From the NCBI GenBank assembly GCA_963555705.1, contig OY743190.1:35756929-35820928 (forward strand): a DNA stretch of 64,000 bases, written 5' to 3'. The position numbers and the translations under genes are program-made. Shown here piece after piece: positions 36,980 through 47,755 of the stretch (position 1 is its first letter; each line of letters starts with the position of its first letter). This stretch comes from Ligustrum vulgare. Taxonomy: Eukaryota; Streptophyta; Magnoliopsida; Lamiales; Oleaceae. The notes under the pieces were generated by a model. It saw only the letters and a list, made by a program, of their open reading frames with translations, was not told the origin of the DNA and made no database searches.

Positions 36980-38380
36980 TGATAAGTGTATTCAATATAC
37001 TTATTTACATTCTTAATTTAGGATATTCTATTTTTATTTTTTTTAGAATAAAATCTATCTAATTTTTTATTATTTGTTTATATTTCAGAAATAACCTCAA
37101 AGTCGAGAGATAAAGCAATTGAGGTAAATAAAGAGCACGTAAATGATAAATCGATGTTAAATTATATACATGGGAAGTGCATGAAGTCGATTGAGGCCAA
37201 GAAGAAGCTAATTGGAAGAAATCACAAGTTTGGGACTAAACTGATCAAATCATAAGATGATGGACTTGCGGTGCAATAAAACTATGAGGACCAACTTGCA
37301 TAAATGTAAACGGTATAACCACGCGATCGCACAAGGTTATACTGCACAAGGTTATACTACAGGTCATGCGAACGTTCAGAAAATAAGTAGAACAATTTTT
37401 GGTACAACCACGCGATCACGACCTCTTTTATCACGCAATCACGCAGCAATTCGACTAGGCCTTAATTATGGGCTTTAAACGCGATTTTGTCCATTCTTCT
37501 CCTAATTAACCTAGATTGAGTCCCTACCTAATATATTGATCATTATGCACGAGATCAGGGTTCCCAAGTCTCTATAATTCACACCAAAACTCTATCAAAA
37601 TGTTGGGAGAACAAATTGGCGCAAAAGGATAAGATTGAATCTTCATGTAAGAGGAGGAATAATTTATCCAATTGGGTCATGAATTGTACCCATCCTTTTG
37701 TACTTTATCTTTAATCATATTTCTAGGGTAGGCGTTTATGTTAAAATCTAGATGAAACTTTAAATTTTGGATTTCATGTTTTGATACTTGTTTAATTTAA
37801 TTCAATTTATGGGTTTGAGCAATTAATTCAAATTTTCATGCATATATAATTACGTGTACATTAATTATATGATTGTTGCAGCGTTTTCTTAAGCTCGAGG
37901 GATTAGGATTACGTTATACATGTTTTAATTGAAATAAAGTTCGAGGGGATAGAAATATACCGCTATGCTTTATGTTACCTTTCAAAGTGTTCACAAAACA
38001 TTAATGCTTTTCTATATGTTCCCACATAAATAAATAAGATTGAATTCACCATTCGAAAGAGAGTTTTAAACATAAAATGAACATTGATATTCAAAATCTC
38101 GTGAATTGTAGTTAAATGTTTAAATCAAAGCATGAATGATGGAAGTAAAGTGGATTATTAGTTCTAGCATGTTTTTCTCATTATTTAATTATTTCAAAGT
38201 TGATTATTTTTATTTTCTAGTTTAATCAAAATTTCAAACCAACTTGTTTCTCTAGCTCCGGTTAAGAATTTTAATCTAAAACGATAAGTTTACTCAATCC
38301 TTGTGGTACGATACTTAGACTCACAATCCACTTTATTACTTCTACGATCCGTACACTTGCGAAAGGAAAAAATTGCAACA
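36980..38380 (+). mobile_element. 3' LTR of an Athila-like element (about 1.4 kb)
   Basis: Starts TGATAAGTGTATT after a purine tract and ends AATTGCAACA (TG...CA). Near the end is the phrase ccactttattacttctacga, shared with the solo LTR at 24385-36601 and with 8000-8060. It contains repeated accacgcgatc phrases (37319 and 37409) and aaggttatac repeats (37330 and 37345). The left boundary is good, the right one inferred. The 73-codon frame at 37257 is incidental. Confidence 0.6.
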
Positions 38381-39731
38381 AAAATCCCATGCAAATACCA
38401 TGAGTCCAATAGATTCATACGTCAAGGTACTTGAATAACGTAAAACAAAAATACATTTCTCATAAAATGAATCAACATTTGTATACGAAAACAAGATTTC
38501 CGAAAGGGTGCATTCTTTCATATTTCAATTATATAAAAACACATATTTTCATCGTAGACTAATATCATGAATGAGAATATTCCAACTACATTTATTTCTT
38601 ATAAAATTCAAGCATTTTATATTCACATACACACATATAATTTGTGAATACACATCCAATTCTCTAACTAGTTTAAATTCTAGATACAATTTATGTATAC
38701 ATGCATTTGTGCATCAACCAAGATATCTATAATATTCAATCACTCCACAACAATATTTTCACATCATATGTTATCTTGAATTCCATATCATTTTCTCAAT
38801 AAAGTCTAAATAATAGATAAACCATAAATGTAGTGACTTTGTGAAGTAATATCTCAATCATACAATTCAATAAATAGCATAACATTCAAATACATCATCA
38901 ATGAACTTTAAATACTTATCATTCTTTCCAAAATTCGAACCTATCAACCTTTACAATGGTCTTGATGCCACAATTTGACAGTCACCATGGTAGTTTCATT
39001 CTCTATTTCAAGAAATATTGTTTGAGATTGTTGGAAACATATATGGTGAAAATGAAGAACAAACAAAAGAATGATTTACACAACTTTGTAAATCTAACCA
39101 AATGAGTAGTTTGAACACGATTCGAAATTGTTGTCTTCAAACAATAGTTATAGTCACCAGGCTGAGTATTTGAAGGCCTCTTAGCAAATTTGATGGAGTA
39201 GTAATCAAATCAAACCAAAACCAAGAAATTAAGAATTTGAAGAACGGTTTTGAAAATAGAAGTTTTATTTTTGTTCTGGATCAAAGAGAAGTAATGAATA
39301 TGTTATGGAATTTTATTTTCCTTCCAACAACATCTCTATTTATAGTATTGCAAGTCTTGTGCATGAATGTGTGCAAAAAATCAAGTGAAAATGTATCAAA
39401 CGAATCAAAAAATGCCTGAAAATCTGAACCCAACAACTCTTACAATTGGCTTGGGCAGTCACCAAGCGCAAAATTTGGTAGCCGCCTAGTTATGTGAATT
39501 ACCTCCCAGAAGTTATGGGGGTTAGCCAGGCTATCGCTCAGGTCATTTTGGGCAGTCCTCTGAGGTTGCTTAATCTCTCTTTGTTTCATGATATTCCTGA
39601 CCCTCCAATTCACTTGTTTTTCATATTAATATATGTTCGAAACACTTCTCTATATATTTGAACAAACCATAACACAACTTGAGTTTATAGTTTGACGAAG
39701 TGAATTGACAACTATCATAAAAATAAACTTA
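38381..39731. other. Intergenic, probably old repeat sequence
   Basis: No gene is recognised. Part of it (about 38940-39620) has the unit gcagtcacca or close relatives at 38980 and 39450 and a leader-like composition, as in decayed LTRs. No termini or target duplications were found. Confidence 0.35.
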
Positions 39732-39886
39732 TGTTTGGTAACACCGTAGATGTTTATAAACTAGTTTTTTTATAATTTTGAAGTAAAGTGTGATTGAAAA
39801 GTAGAGAGAAAATGTGTATAATTATAAAATGGTTTGAAAAATTGTGTGATTTATAAATCAATATATTTGATCGATCGAACAGATAG
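39732..39886. repeat. Copy 2 of the dispersed short MITE-like family
   Basis: tgtttggtaacaccgtag ... ggtttgaaaaattgtgtgat ... gatcgaacagatagt. It shares start, middle and end with 57854-58025 and 14788-14948. There is no coding capacity. Confidence 0.5.
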
Positions 39887-40234
39887 TAACTGTTGTGCGA
39901 AAAATGTTGGTGAAATATCCATTAAAATGACAAACACATTGGATACAACAGATTTTGATTGCCAAACCAAGAGACAATTTGAAGACATAATACAAGTCGA
40001 AAAGTCGAATAGAGTGTAAAAAGGGGGATTAAGGCAGACAGAAAAGTTTGCATGGGAGACAAAGAAACTAGAAGATTCCCTTTTATCTTATCTGTTTGCA
40101 ATTCCAATGCCATTTTGTTGGGGAAAAAAATACCTATTTCCTTTTACATTTCCCAATCATATATACTTTTTGTCCCAAAACTTCGTAATTTTCTTGTCAA
40201 TCTAATATTATTTATTTTTTATGAATAATTTAAT

Positions 40235-40502
40235 AATAATTATCATTGTTGTAGGTTTATACTCTCAAAAAGTAAAACATAAAGCATAACCCGATGAGGA
40301 AGCATGGTAGCTTAGGGACATAAGAAAAATACTCGAGAAATTGCCATCCATTTAATTGTGGTTGGTGGAATAATTATCATTGTTGTAGGTTTATACACTC
40401 AAAAAGTAAAACATAAAGCATAGCCCGATGAGGAAGCATGGTAGCTTAGGTACTTAAGAAAATATACTCGAAAAATTGCCATCCATTTAATTGTGGCAAG
40501 TG
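40235..40502. repeat. 134-bp tandem duplication
   Basis: The segment starting aataattatcattgttgtag at 40235 is repeated from 40369. The two copies differ at a handful of positions (for example cataaccc/catagccc and gggacata/ggtactta). Spacing is 134 bp. There is no coding potential. Confidence 0.88.
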
Positions 40503-40522
40503 GGTCAATTATCTACTTATAA

Positions 40523-41022
40523 GAGCATCTACGTTGATTGTATTAAAATAAATCTTAGTAAAAATAAGTTAGCAAAGGGTTGAATTAATGTTTACTTTAG
40601 ATATGTTAAAGCACAAGTTAAAGGAATTTTTTAACAACAAATTAACTTTCTTATTAAATTTAGCTAGTATTTTAATTGATGATGTTACAACTTTTTGTTG
40701 AAAATGTCCAACCCTAGCCCCCAACCCCAAACTCAACCACTCTATCCTTATTTATTCCTTTTTTTTTTTCTTTCTTCTTTAATTTTTTAACATCAATAAA
40801 AAAGATAATTGTTTTGTTGATTTCATATTATATGATTAAATGAGATATTCAAATGAGTATCACATTAATACATAAATTTTAATATTTTAAAAATAAGTAT
40901 TTATCATAAATTAGCACATTCATTGTGACAATAATGAATATAATGAATATGTTAACATTAACATGTATACATACCTATCATTATGTAGCTAGCTAAATTT
41001 AACACATCTATTACGGATGCTC
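40523..41022. mobile_element. Tourist/PIF-Harbinger-type MITE (500 bp), TSD TAA
   Basis: Terminal inverted repeats GAGCATC...GATGCTC are flanked by identical 3-bp TAA (40520-40522 and 41023-41025). The interior is AT-rich and non-coding. The termini and 3-bp target duplication are those of the PIF/Harbinger superfamily. Confidence 0.75.
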
Positions 41023-41025
41023 TAA

Positions 41026-42530
41026 CTTTTTTTTTTTTTCAATTTCAATAGCAATGGTACATTTACTATTTATTATTGGAATTCAAGTTGAATAATGCAT
41101 GTTACTTTAACAGAGTTCGTAGATTCAAATCTTTATCACTTGTTAATCACAAGGGATTGTGATTGTGAGATATAAGCTATAATTAAATCTTAAATATCCT
41201 TAGTCGTAAAGTAATATCTAGATACGAATATCGTTATTACAGATAGACCAACACGTGTGTCATCTCTTACTTTAGAAGTGAGTAGTTGATCTCACAAGCT
41301 AAGACGTAAAGATATTTAAATGAGCACGTGAATATTTTGCTAAGAGAACAAAATATTGTAGACCCGCAACAGAGATTCCACATGGATAACTATATGAGTG
41401 TCAATGGTTAATCTCTAATGTTCATTAGTGGAATCGATCATTTAACTTGAAGTTATCATAGTACCTTATATGAGGACAGTCATACTTTGATGATGTCAAA
41501 TCTTTCTTTCTTTGAAGGGAGTTAGTAATACAATGTTGCTCGGGTATGTCAAGAATCATATGAAGGTTGTGAATGATCAATACAAGATTCGTTACTCTTA
41601 GATAGTAAGAGATTATGATCTATGTTTTATTTGGTTAAATCGATATCGAAATCCTTGGCCAAGGTGAATTCATAAAGTCAAAAATAGTTTCGACGTTTAT
41701 TGACTTAAGAGTGAAATAAAAGATATGATCAACAAACGAGATTGATACATTTGGATATTTCGTAACTGATTGGATCATATTGACAAAAGGATTATAGTTT
41801 CATGATAAACAAACAAGTTTGGTTTTGTCACAGTACGTGACGTTTTCCGTTACATGTATTGCCCTGACACATTGCTAGATATCAATCTAGAACAACTAGT
41901 GTGAATAATCTAGGAGAATTAATGATTAATTGAAAAGAGATTTTTAATTAATCTTATTTTGATCAGATCAAAATAATAATTCACGTTATTCGACATCATG
42001 GTTGGGAACCTAAAGGGTCACACACAATGGGTGAACTAGAAGAATGTAATAAGAATGAATTAAAAAGTTTTCAACAATTGTAGAATTAATTAATTATGTT
42101 GTTTATTAATAGTCTCGAGTTAATTAATTAGATTGAGTAACTAATGTCTCAAGTTTAATTAATTGGATTAATTAAACAACATGGACCGAGTGATGTTTAA
42201 GTGATAGGTCAAGCCCACTTCAGCATCTATTAATCTACAACTAGGGTTTAGAAACAGACAACCTAATTCATAATTCTCTTGCTAGCACAAGAAGAGAGAA
42301 ACCATAACATCTCATTCTTGTTCTCTCGTATGGATCATCTTTAGAGGTTGGATAATTGGACAACTGTGGTGTTCAAAAAGATTGAAAGAATCGAGATTCT
42401 CAGATCCGTCTGCAAAATAATCAAGAAGTATTGTTTTTATCACTACTTCTATCTAAACGCAAAGTAAATCCTTGTTTGAAAATTGAAAATATGTAATTTT
42501 CGATGTGCATGATTAAGTAAATTCCCAACA
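41026..42530 (+). other. Possible Ty1/copia LTR ending at 42530
   Basis: The right end reads ...gattaagtaaattcccaaca, an ending common in plant copia LTRs. The preceding 300 bases look like an LTR leader (cataacatctcattcttg, tctcgtatggatcatc). A start could not be fixed; TGTTAATCACAAGG at 41141 is one candidate but lacks a matching target duplication. The sequence after 42530 (aatatcaatg) is at best a weak primer site. Confidence 0.35.
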
Positions 42531-44900
42531 AATATCAATGTCTGATTTAGAGAACTTCCTGAACATTCTATATGGAATGGTGTTAATGGATGCCCCCATT
42601 ATCACTAAGTACTTTAGACTCTGGAATTTCATCAATTAAGGTCTTTATATATAAGGGCCTTAAGTGTTTGGTCAAGTTTAAAGAAGGTTTCTTAAGCATG
42701 GCCTTCTATGTTGACTCAACCTCTATCTTTTTTCCCTTTTTCCACTTCACAACTGTTTTACATGTTGCAACATATCATTAGTTTGGATTTTTCTAACATT
42801 TGAACTTTTTAGTGGTTCTTCCCAACCAATAGGTGGAGAGAATATCTTTGAGGTGACCAATACTTTTCAGTATGAAGTACTCTTCCTTTCCTCTTTGGTG
42901 TTCCATATAGAACGAGATAATCGAATGATTGCCCAAATGGCTCGCCCAATATGCACACTACTAGATTTCTTTTTTGGTATAATTGTTTGAGAAGCTTGCG
43001 ACATGATATTCTCCTCATTCTACATTCTGCCTCCAAATCTAGCTCTTCTTCTATATTAGTCATTCCATCATCGTCTAAGTCATGCATCTACTCAACTTGT
43101 AGGATTACTTCAACAAATATATTACCCTCACCATTCAATGTGAACGCTTCTTCTTTTGATTCTTCTATAACAATTTTACCATCTTCTTTATTCTTGAATT
43201 CATTGGCCAATATTTAATTTCTAGTCATATTAGAAGGTAAGATGCCAAAATGGACGTCGTCTGATCTTTCGACATTATCATCTTAGTCTTCATCTTTCTG
43301 TCGATGCTCGAATTTCGAATTCCCAGCTTGTTTACTTGTTGATGCTTCTTTGAACCTCCATTTTGCTTATTTTCAAGAGCATTAGGATTTTTTATATGAA
43401 TGGACTTTCCAGCTTACATTGTTCCATACCTTGTTGCTACCTCATCATTCGCCCATAATTTCTTTGAAATTTTCTTTGTTGTATTCTTGTCATTTTATCA
43501 AATGGTATTACTTTCCTTGCTTGATGACTGAATGAATGTCACACATTTGAGCGATATAGTTGTGGCCTGAATGTTTTGAGTTCTATGATGGGCTATATGC
43601 TCTCCCAAACGTCCTAACATATAACTATGGGTATATGATCTTCCAAGAGGTGGTCTCATTTAACTTTCAAGCGGCGCTGGTTCAATAGTAATAACTGACT
43701 ACTTGGATGCTTTCTTTTTGCCTATTACTTTGCCAATTTTTTTCTGGCATCTAATGCACAAATTTTTATCTTCTTCATCAATAACATTTCCTTTTAATCT
43801 TTGAAAAGCATTGGGACATGGTTCGTCCTCTCCTTCATCTACCACTGATTTGATCTTTGGTAGATTATACTGATTGAACTTAGGAATAACCATATCAATA
43901 TCAACTGGCTGTGGGAAATGATTTTTGTCCACTGTCATCTTCTTCTTTGACTCAAAGGTAATTCACTCGAATTCAATAGCATCCTGCAATACATTATGGA
44001 AAACCAAACAATAATTACTCATGTGAGACCATGTATTATGTCATTTTCAATATTTTTTTTACCTCTAATAATAATTTGTTCAGGATTTGGCAACTTGTGA
44101 TTATTGCTCAATTTTATCTATTTGTCTTAGTATTACTAATCAAATATTGTATCAGCCTTAGTTATATCAAACGAAAATTTTCTTGTTATCTTCTTGTGCT
44201 AATTCATCTTTATTCGATGTTTCTAACTTGGTTAATATGGGACAAATGTAATTGCCTCTATTAACCAATTCGGTCAAATATATTTTGCTGTCATCCTGAC
44301 CAGTATATATGGCATGGACGTCAAAATTGGGGTCTCTATAGTAAGTTCATTTGCTAAAACTCTTCATTTGTTCTTTCTCTCTTAATAAACCCTCATATCT
44401 AATGACATTAATGCTAAGTTGAAAGAGATCAAAAAATTCTCTATTTTTGAGCTTCTTTTTCAATTCGAAACTAATACAACTTTGGGCGATTTAAAAAAAA
44501 AAAAAAATCTAGCAAAGGAATAAAGCATTTACTCCTAGCCGTTTTAAACCTTTGAAGAAAAAATTCAGCCTATTCATTTAGCAGTTGACGCAAGTTCGCT
44601 AAATCTGCCAAAGTAATTTCTAATTTAGTTTTGAAAAATTGAGCATTAAATAACTACTCCAAATTCTGCCATCTTTGATCATAATTTGTTGGCAATGGGA
44701 CATGAATTAAACTAAGAAAATTATAATAGAATCTAAGATAAGAAATTACATATCTCTTTTGAAAGTCTTGATTTGTTAGTCTTTCTAAATTAATTTTTTA
44801 AAATATATATAAATTCTAGTCACCACTTACTAATTTGAAATTTTAATCTCTTGTCTTGACTTCATAACTGATGTAAAATAACTTCTATCTACCTCCTTAC
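42531..44900 (-). pseudogene. Decayed Ty3/gypsy gag and gag-pol linker
   Basis: On the minus strand, about 44500-44660 reads as a capsid-region phrase (LEITLADLANLRQLLNE, then LQRFKTARSKC). About 44230-44330 reads LTELVNRGNYICPILTKL, and 43960-44060 reads FHNVLQDAIEFE. The frame at 43699-43938 then gives MTVDKNHFPQPVDIDMVIPK and a CIRCQ knuckle-like pair. These occur in the order of the gag C-terminal half of plant Ty3 elements with a xHNxxxNxIQDAIExG block. Frame breaks are frequent. A further frame (42809-43087) is of unknown identity but lies in the same direction. No LTR was identified. Confidence 0.5.
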
Positions 44901-45517
44901 ATAATTATCGTCCACTTCTTCAAATAACTTCCCGTGATAATCAAACTTGCTTCATCTACGTTCTCAATAAATGTTCAAGTCGTGGTAACTGTTAGCAATG
45001 GCTCCAAAAGATTACCTTGAATCATGTTGTAAGTTGTGGAAACTATTTATTTGCTTGCTCAAGGCCCAGTTGTCCAGATGATCTGCAATCGTCCAATTGT
45101 CAAGACATGCTATGTTCGCTCAATAACCCAGATTCCTTCACATCGCACCTGATATTTGTGATGAGCTGTTATGTTTTGAACTTTCATAATAAGCCTTTTA
45201 AGTTTGGTATTTTAATGTGTTAACATTATCGTTGAAACTAATTATGCAACTATAATAAAGAGTTGATGATCAAATTGACACTCAAAACAATATATTTGGA
45301 ACCAAATATACATATTTTCCTCTTCTGTATCATTATCGTTGATCCCCTAATAAATAAAAAATAATATCCCATAACCTCACACCAAGTAAAATAAAATTGT
45401 ATAACATGTTTATTGTTTTAGTTAAAAATGATAAAAAGTGAGAAATTAGTGTGATTTCATGAGTAGTCCGTACGTTTCATTTATTTAATTACTCTTGGAG
45501 AAACTTACGTATTTTAA
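44901..45517. other. Intergenic sequence, nothing recognised
   Basis: AT-rich. The frame 45017-45223 has no recognisable family. The right edge is the left target duplication of the SINE. Confidence 0.4.
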
Positions 45518-45784
45518 GGGTGTAACCCACACCTTAGGGGTCCAAATCGATCCTGCATTGGGCTAATAGTTCGAGAGATAAATCGCAGATTATACCTCCC
45601 GGAGACAGGGTGGATGACACTCAATAACGTCTCGCGGAGCAAGGTAACCCCCGCTTGCCACAGGGAAGGAATCCATTATTCGACTGTAAATTCAGCCGTC
45701 ATGATTTAAACCATGCACACGACTGTGCTGGGTATGTTCTCGGTCAATTCCTTTATCGCTGAGAGATGTGCCCTGAAAGCAACC
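45518..45784 (-). mobile_element. tRNA-derived SINE, copy 1, TSD tacgtattttaa
   Basis: The reverse complement aligns along its length with the SINE at 56687-56928. Shared phrases include gacggctgaat, aataatggattc, gttattgagtgtc, tccaccctg and ctctcgaac. A box B-like motif (ggtttaaatca) sits in the 5' half. The 12-bp direct repeat tacgtattttaa lies at 45506-45517 and 45785-45796. No poly-A or poly-T tail is left. SINEs are non-coding and rely on LINE enzymes to move. Confidence 0.8.
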
Positions 45785-45796
45785 TACGTATTTTAA

Positions 45797-46840
45797 TAGT
45801 TGGCATGGTTTGAAGTAGTGACAAAACCCATCTCATTTCTTGGAATTGAAAGTCATTTTAAAAATTAGCATACAACTTTAATCTCGCGTTAAATGGACCA
45901 TTGTACGATGATTAATCTAACGTTATTTCTCAAATGGTTTATCATGATTTACCCACAAATCCCATTAAAGAGCATTTTAGGTCACTAGATTCATTTCAAA
46001 TTTAAAAATACGAAAAAAAATCTTAGTGGGTAATATGTGTTTATTTCCTTTTTTTTTTCCCCAATTAAATGTCATTTGCAGTCACTAAAATATTCAATGA
46101 TAATCAAATTGGATCAGTAACTCCAACTTGATTTCAAATTTCACCATTCTATCACATTCAATCACTTATAGTTTCCTAAAAACGAAAAAACTTGTTTAGT
46201 TGATTTATCTATTTAATAACAAATTTTCCAAGTAATCACCATGGAAACAAAAATAGTAAGACAAGGGTTATGGAAAAATTTTTAAGTTAATTATTATAAT
46301 GATTAAAAGAGTGTGAAGTGCAGGAAGTGATAAATTGACATGCTGCATAACGATTACTTGAAAGATTTTCTGCGATATGTTGGCAGTTTTTATCAATATA
46401 ATATAATATATGGGACACTACATAGACTCTGAAATCTGAAATAAAAAAAGTTAAAAATATCCAATTTGAAATTAAATTAAACTATAGTGATATAATTTGA
46501 AATTAAAATGAATTCTACTATTCTAGTGATCCAATTCCAATTTCTCAAAAAGTAGAGTGTTTGCAAATGAAAATTATCCCTTTCTTCCTTGTCCTTTTTG
46601 TAATAAAATTCTTTCAAATATTTTTTGTTTTCTAAGAATTCTAATTCATTTGTACTGTATTATTATTATTATTATTATCTCTCCGAAGTGATTTAGGGCA
46701 CAATCATAATTATGAGACTCGGCGAAACTAGTACTCAATAGTGGGGCGTTTTGTTCTTCTTGCGATTGATAAAGATTCATTTCAACTTCAATGCACCCAC
46801 AAAAACTCAGTGGGATTAATGTGTTTATCTCCAAAAGTTA
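45797..46840. other. Intergenic, upstream of the GRAS gene
   Basis: AT-rich with poly-T and (TTA)n stretches; no gene is recognised. The minus-strand frame 46646-46834 contains the (ATT)n run and is not supported. Confidence 0.45.
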
Positions 46841-46844
46841 AAGG

Positions 46845-47000
46845 GCTCTTTATATATTCATTCATTCCTTTTATAATAATAAATAAATAAGAAAATAGTA
46901 AAGTAAAATAATAATTTCGGCTGGTATTTTTATATTCTCTTTTGCGGAGTGGTCCCTGTCTCTGTCTCTATCCCTTCTCTCTCCTTCTCCTTCTCTCCAT
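46845..47000 (+). promoter_or_regulatory. Candidate promoter of the GRAS gene (TATA plus pyrimidine patch)
   Basis: A TATA-like tttatatatt is at about 46850-46859, followed 100 bp later by a long CT-rich tract (46955-47000, tctctgtctctatccc). In plant promoters a pyrimidine patch near the start site is common. The distance to the ATG leaves room for a leader with an intron. The transcription start is not determined. Confidence 0.45.
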
Positions 47001-47070
47001 AAGCATGCCTTTAGATAGAGTTATATAACAGCAAAGAAAACTGATAAATCGAGAATTCTTCAAACTTAAG

Positions 47071-47618
47071 GTTGGTCCGACTCCGACCACTTACTGAAAT
47101 TATATTCTCTAAAAGAACTTCATGTTTTTCGTAAATACCATCTGCTCTATGATAAGAAAAAACTATGATCTTTTCTACTGATGATTCTGCTTCAATCCCT
47201 GTTTTTTTTAGGCTTAATCTCTTGAATTTAAGATCATAATTGGTTTGAGCTCAACGGAAATGGGTTGGTCTTAGATCTATAAAAGGTGGGGGTATATTGA
47301 GAAATTTGAGACCTGGTTTCATTTAAAATTCTGATACTAATTTCTTTAAAATTCAAATTTTTTTTATATGATCTAGTTCATCATATATTTTGGGTCAAAA
47401 GAAATAATTATTTATATGATCTTTGTATTTGATTAAGAGAAGTTGAGTAGATTTCTTATAGTAGAAGAATTTATGATTAATTGGTAGTAGTTCTGTTTGT
47501 TCTGAACTGCAGATTCAGGAAACTGTGATTATGACATGAGTTGGCAGTTTCAGGCTCACTTGTTCTTGCTGTTTATCCTTGTTCAAGAATTCATTTTATT
47601 TTTTTTCTTTTTTTACAG
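47071..47618 (+). other. Probable 5'-leader intron of the GRAS gene, two possible acceptors
   Basis: A donor AACTTAAG|GTTGGT sits at 47070/47071. Two acceptors follow: TGAACTGCAG at 47512 and, after a long T-rich tract, TTTTTTTACAG at 47618. Leader introns are usual in this GRAS subfamily. The choice matters: the upstream ATG at 47536 stays in the leader only if the first acceptor is used. Confidence 0.5.
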
Positions 47619-47685
47619 CTTTTCTTATTTTCTTGGTACTAGAGCAGATTCTGAAGAAAAATTAGGAGGAAAGCACCCGCAACTG

Positions 47686-47713
47686 CAAGTATATATATAT
47701 ATATATATATATA
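47686..47713. repeat. Microsatellite (AT)n in the GRAS leader
   Basis: About 12 AT/TA units roughly 45 bp before the start codon of the GRAS gene; likely length-variable. Confidence 0.85.
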
Positions 47714-47755
47714 GACATGGTAGAAGCCAATCAGTGATCGAGGAAAAGCTGTTCA

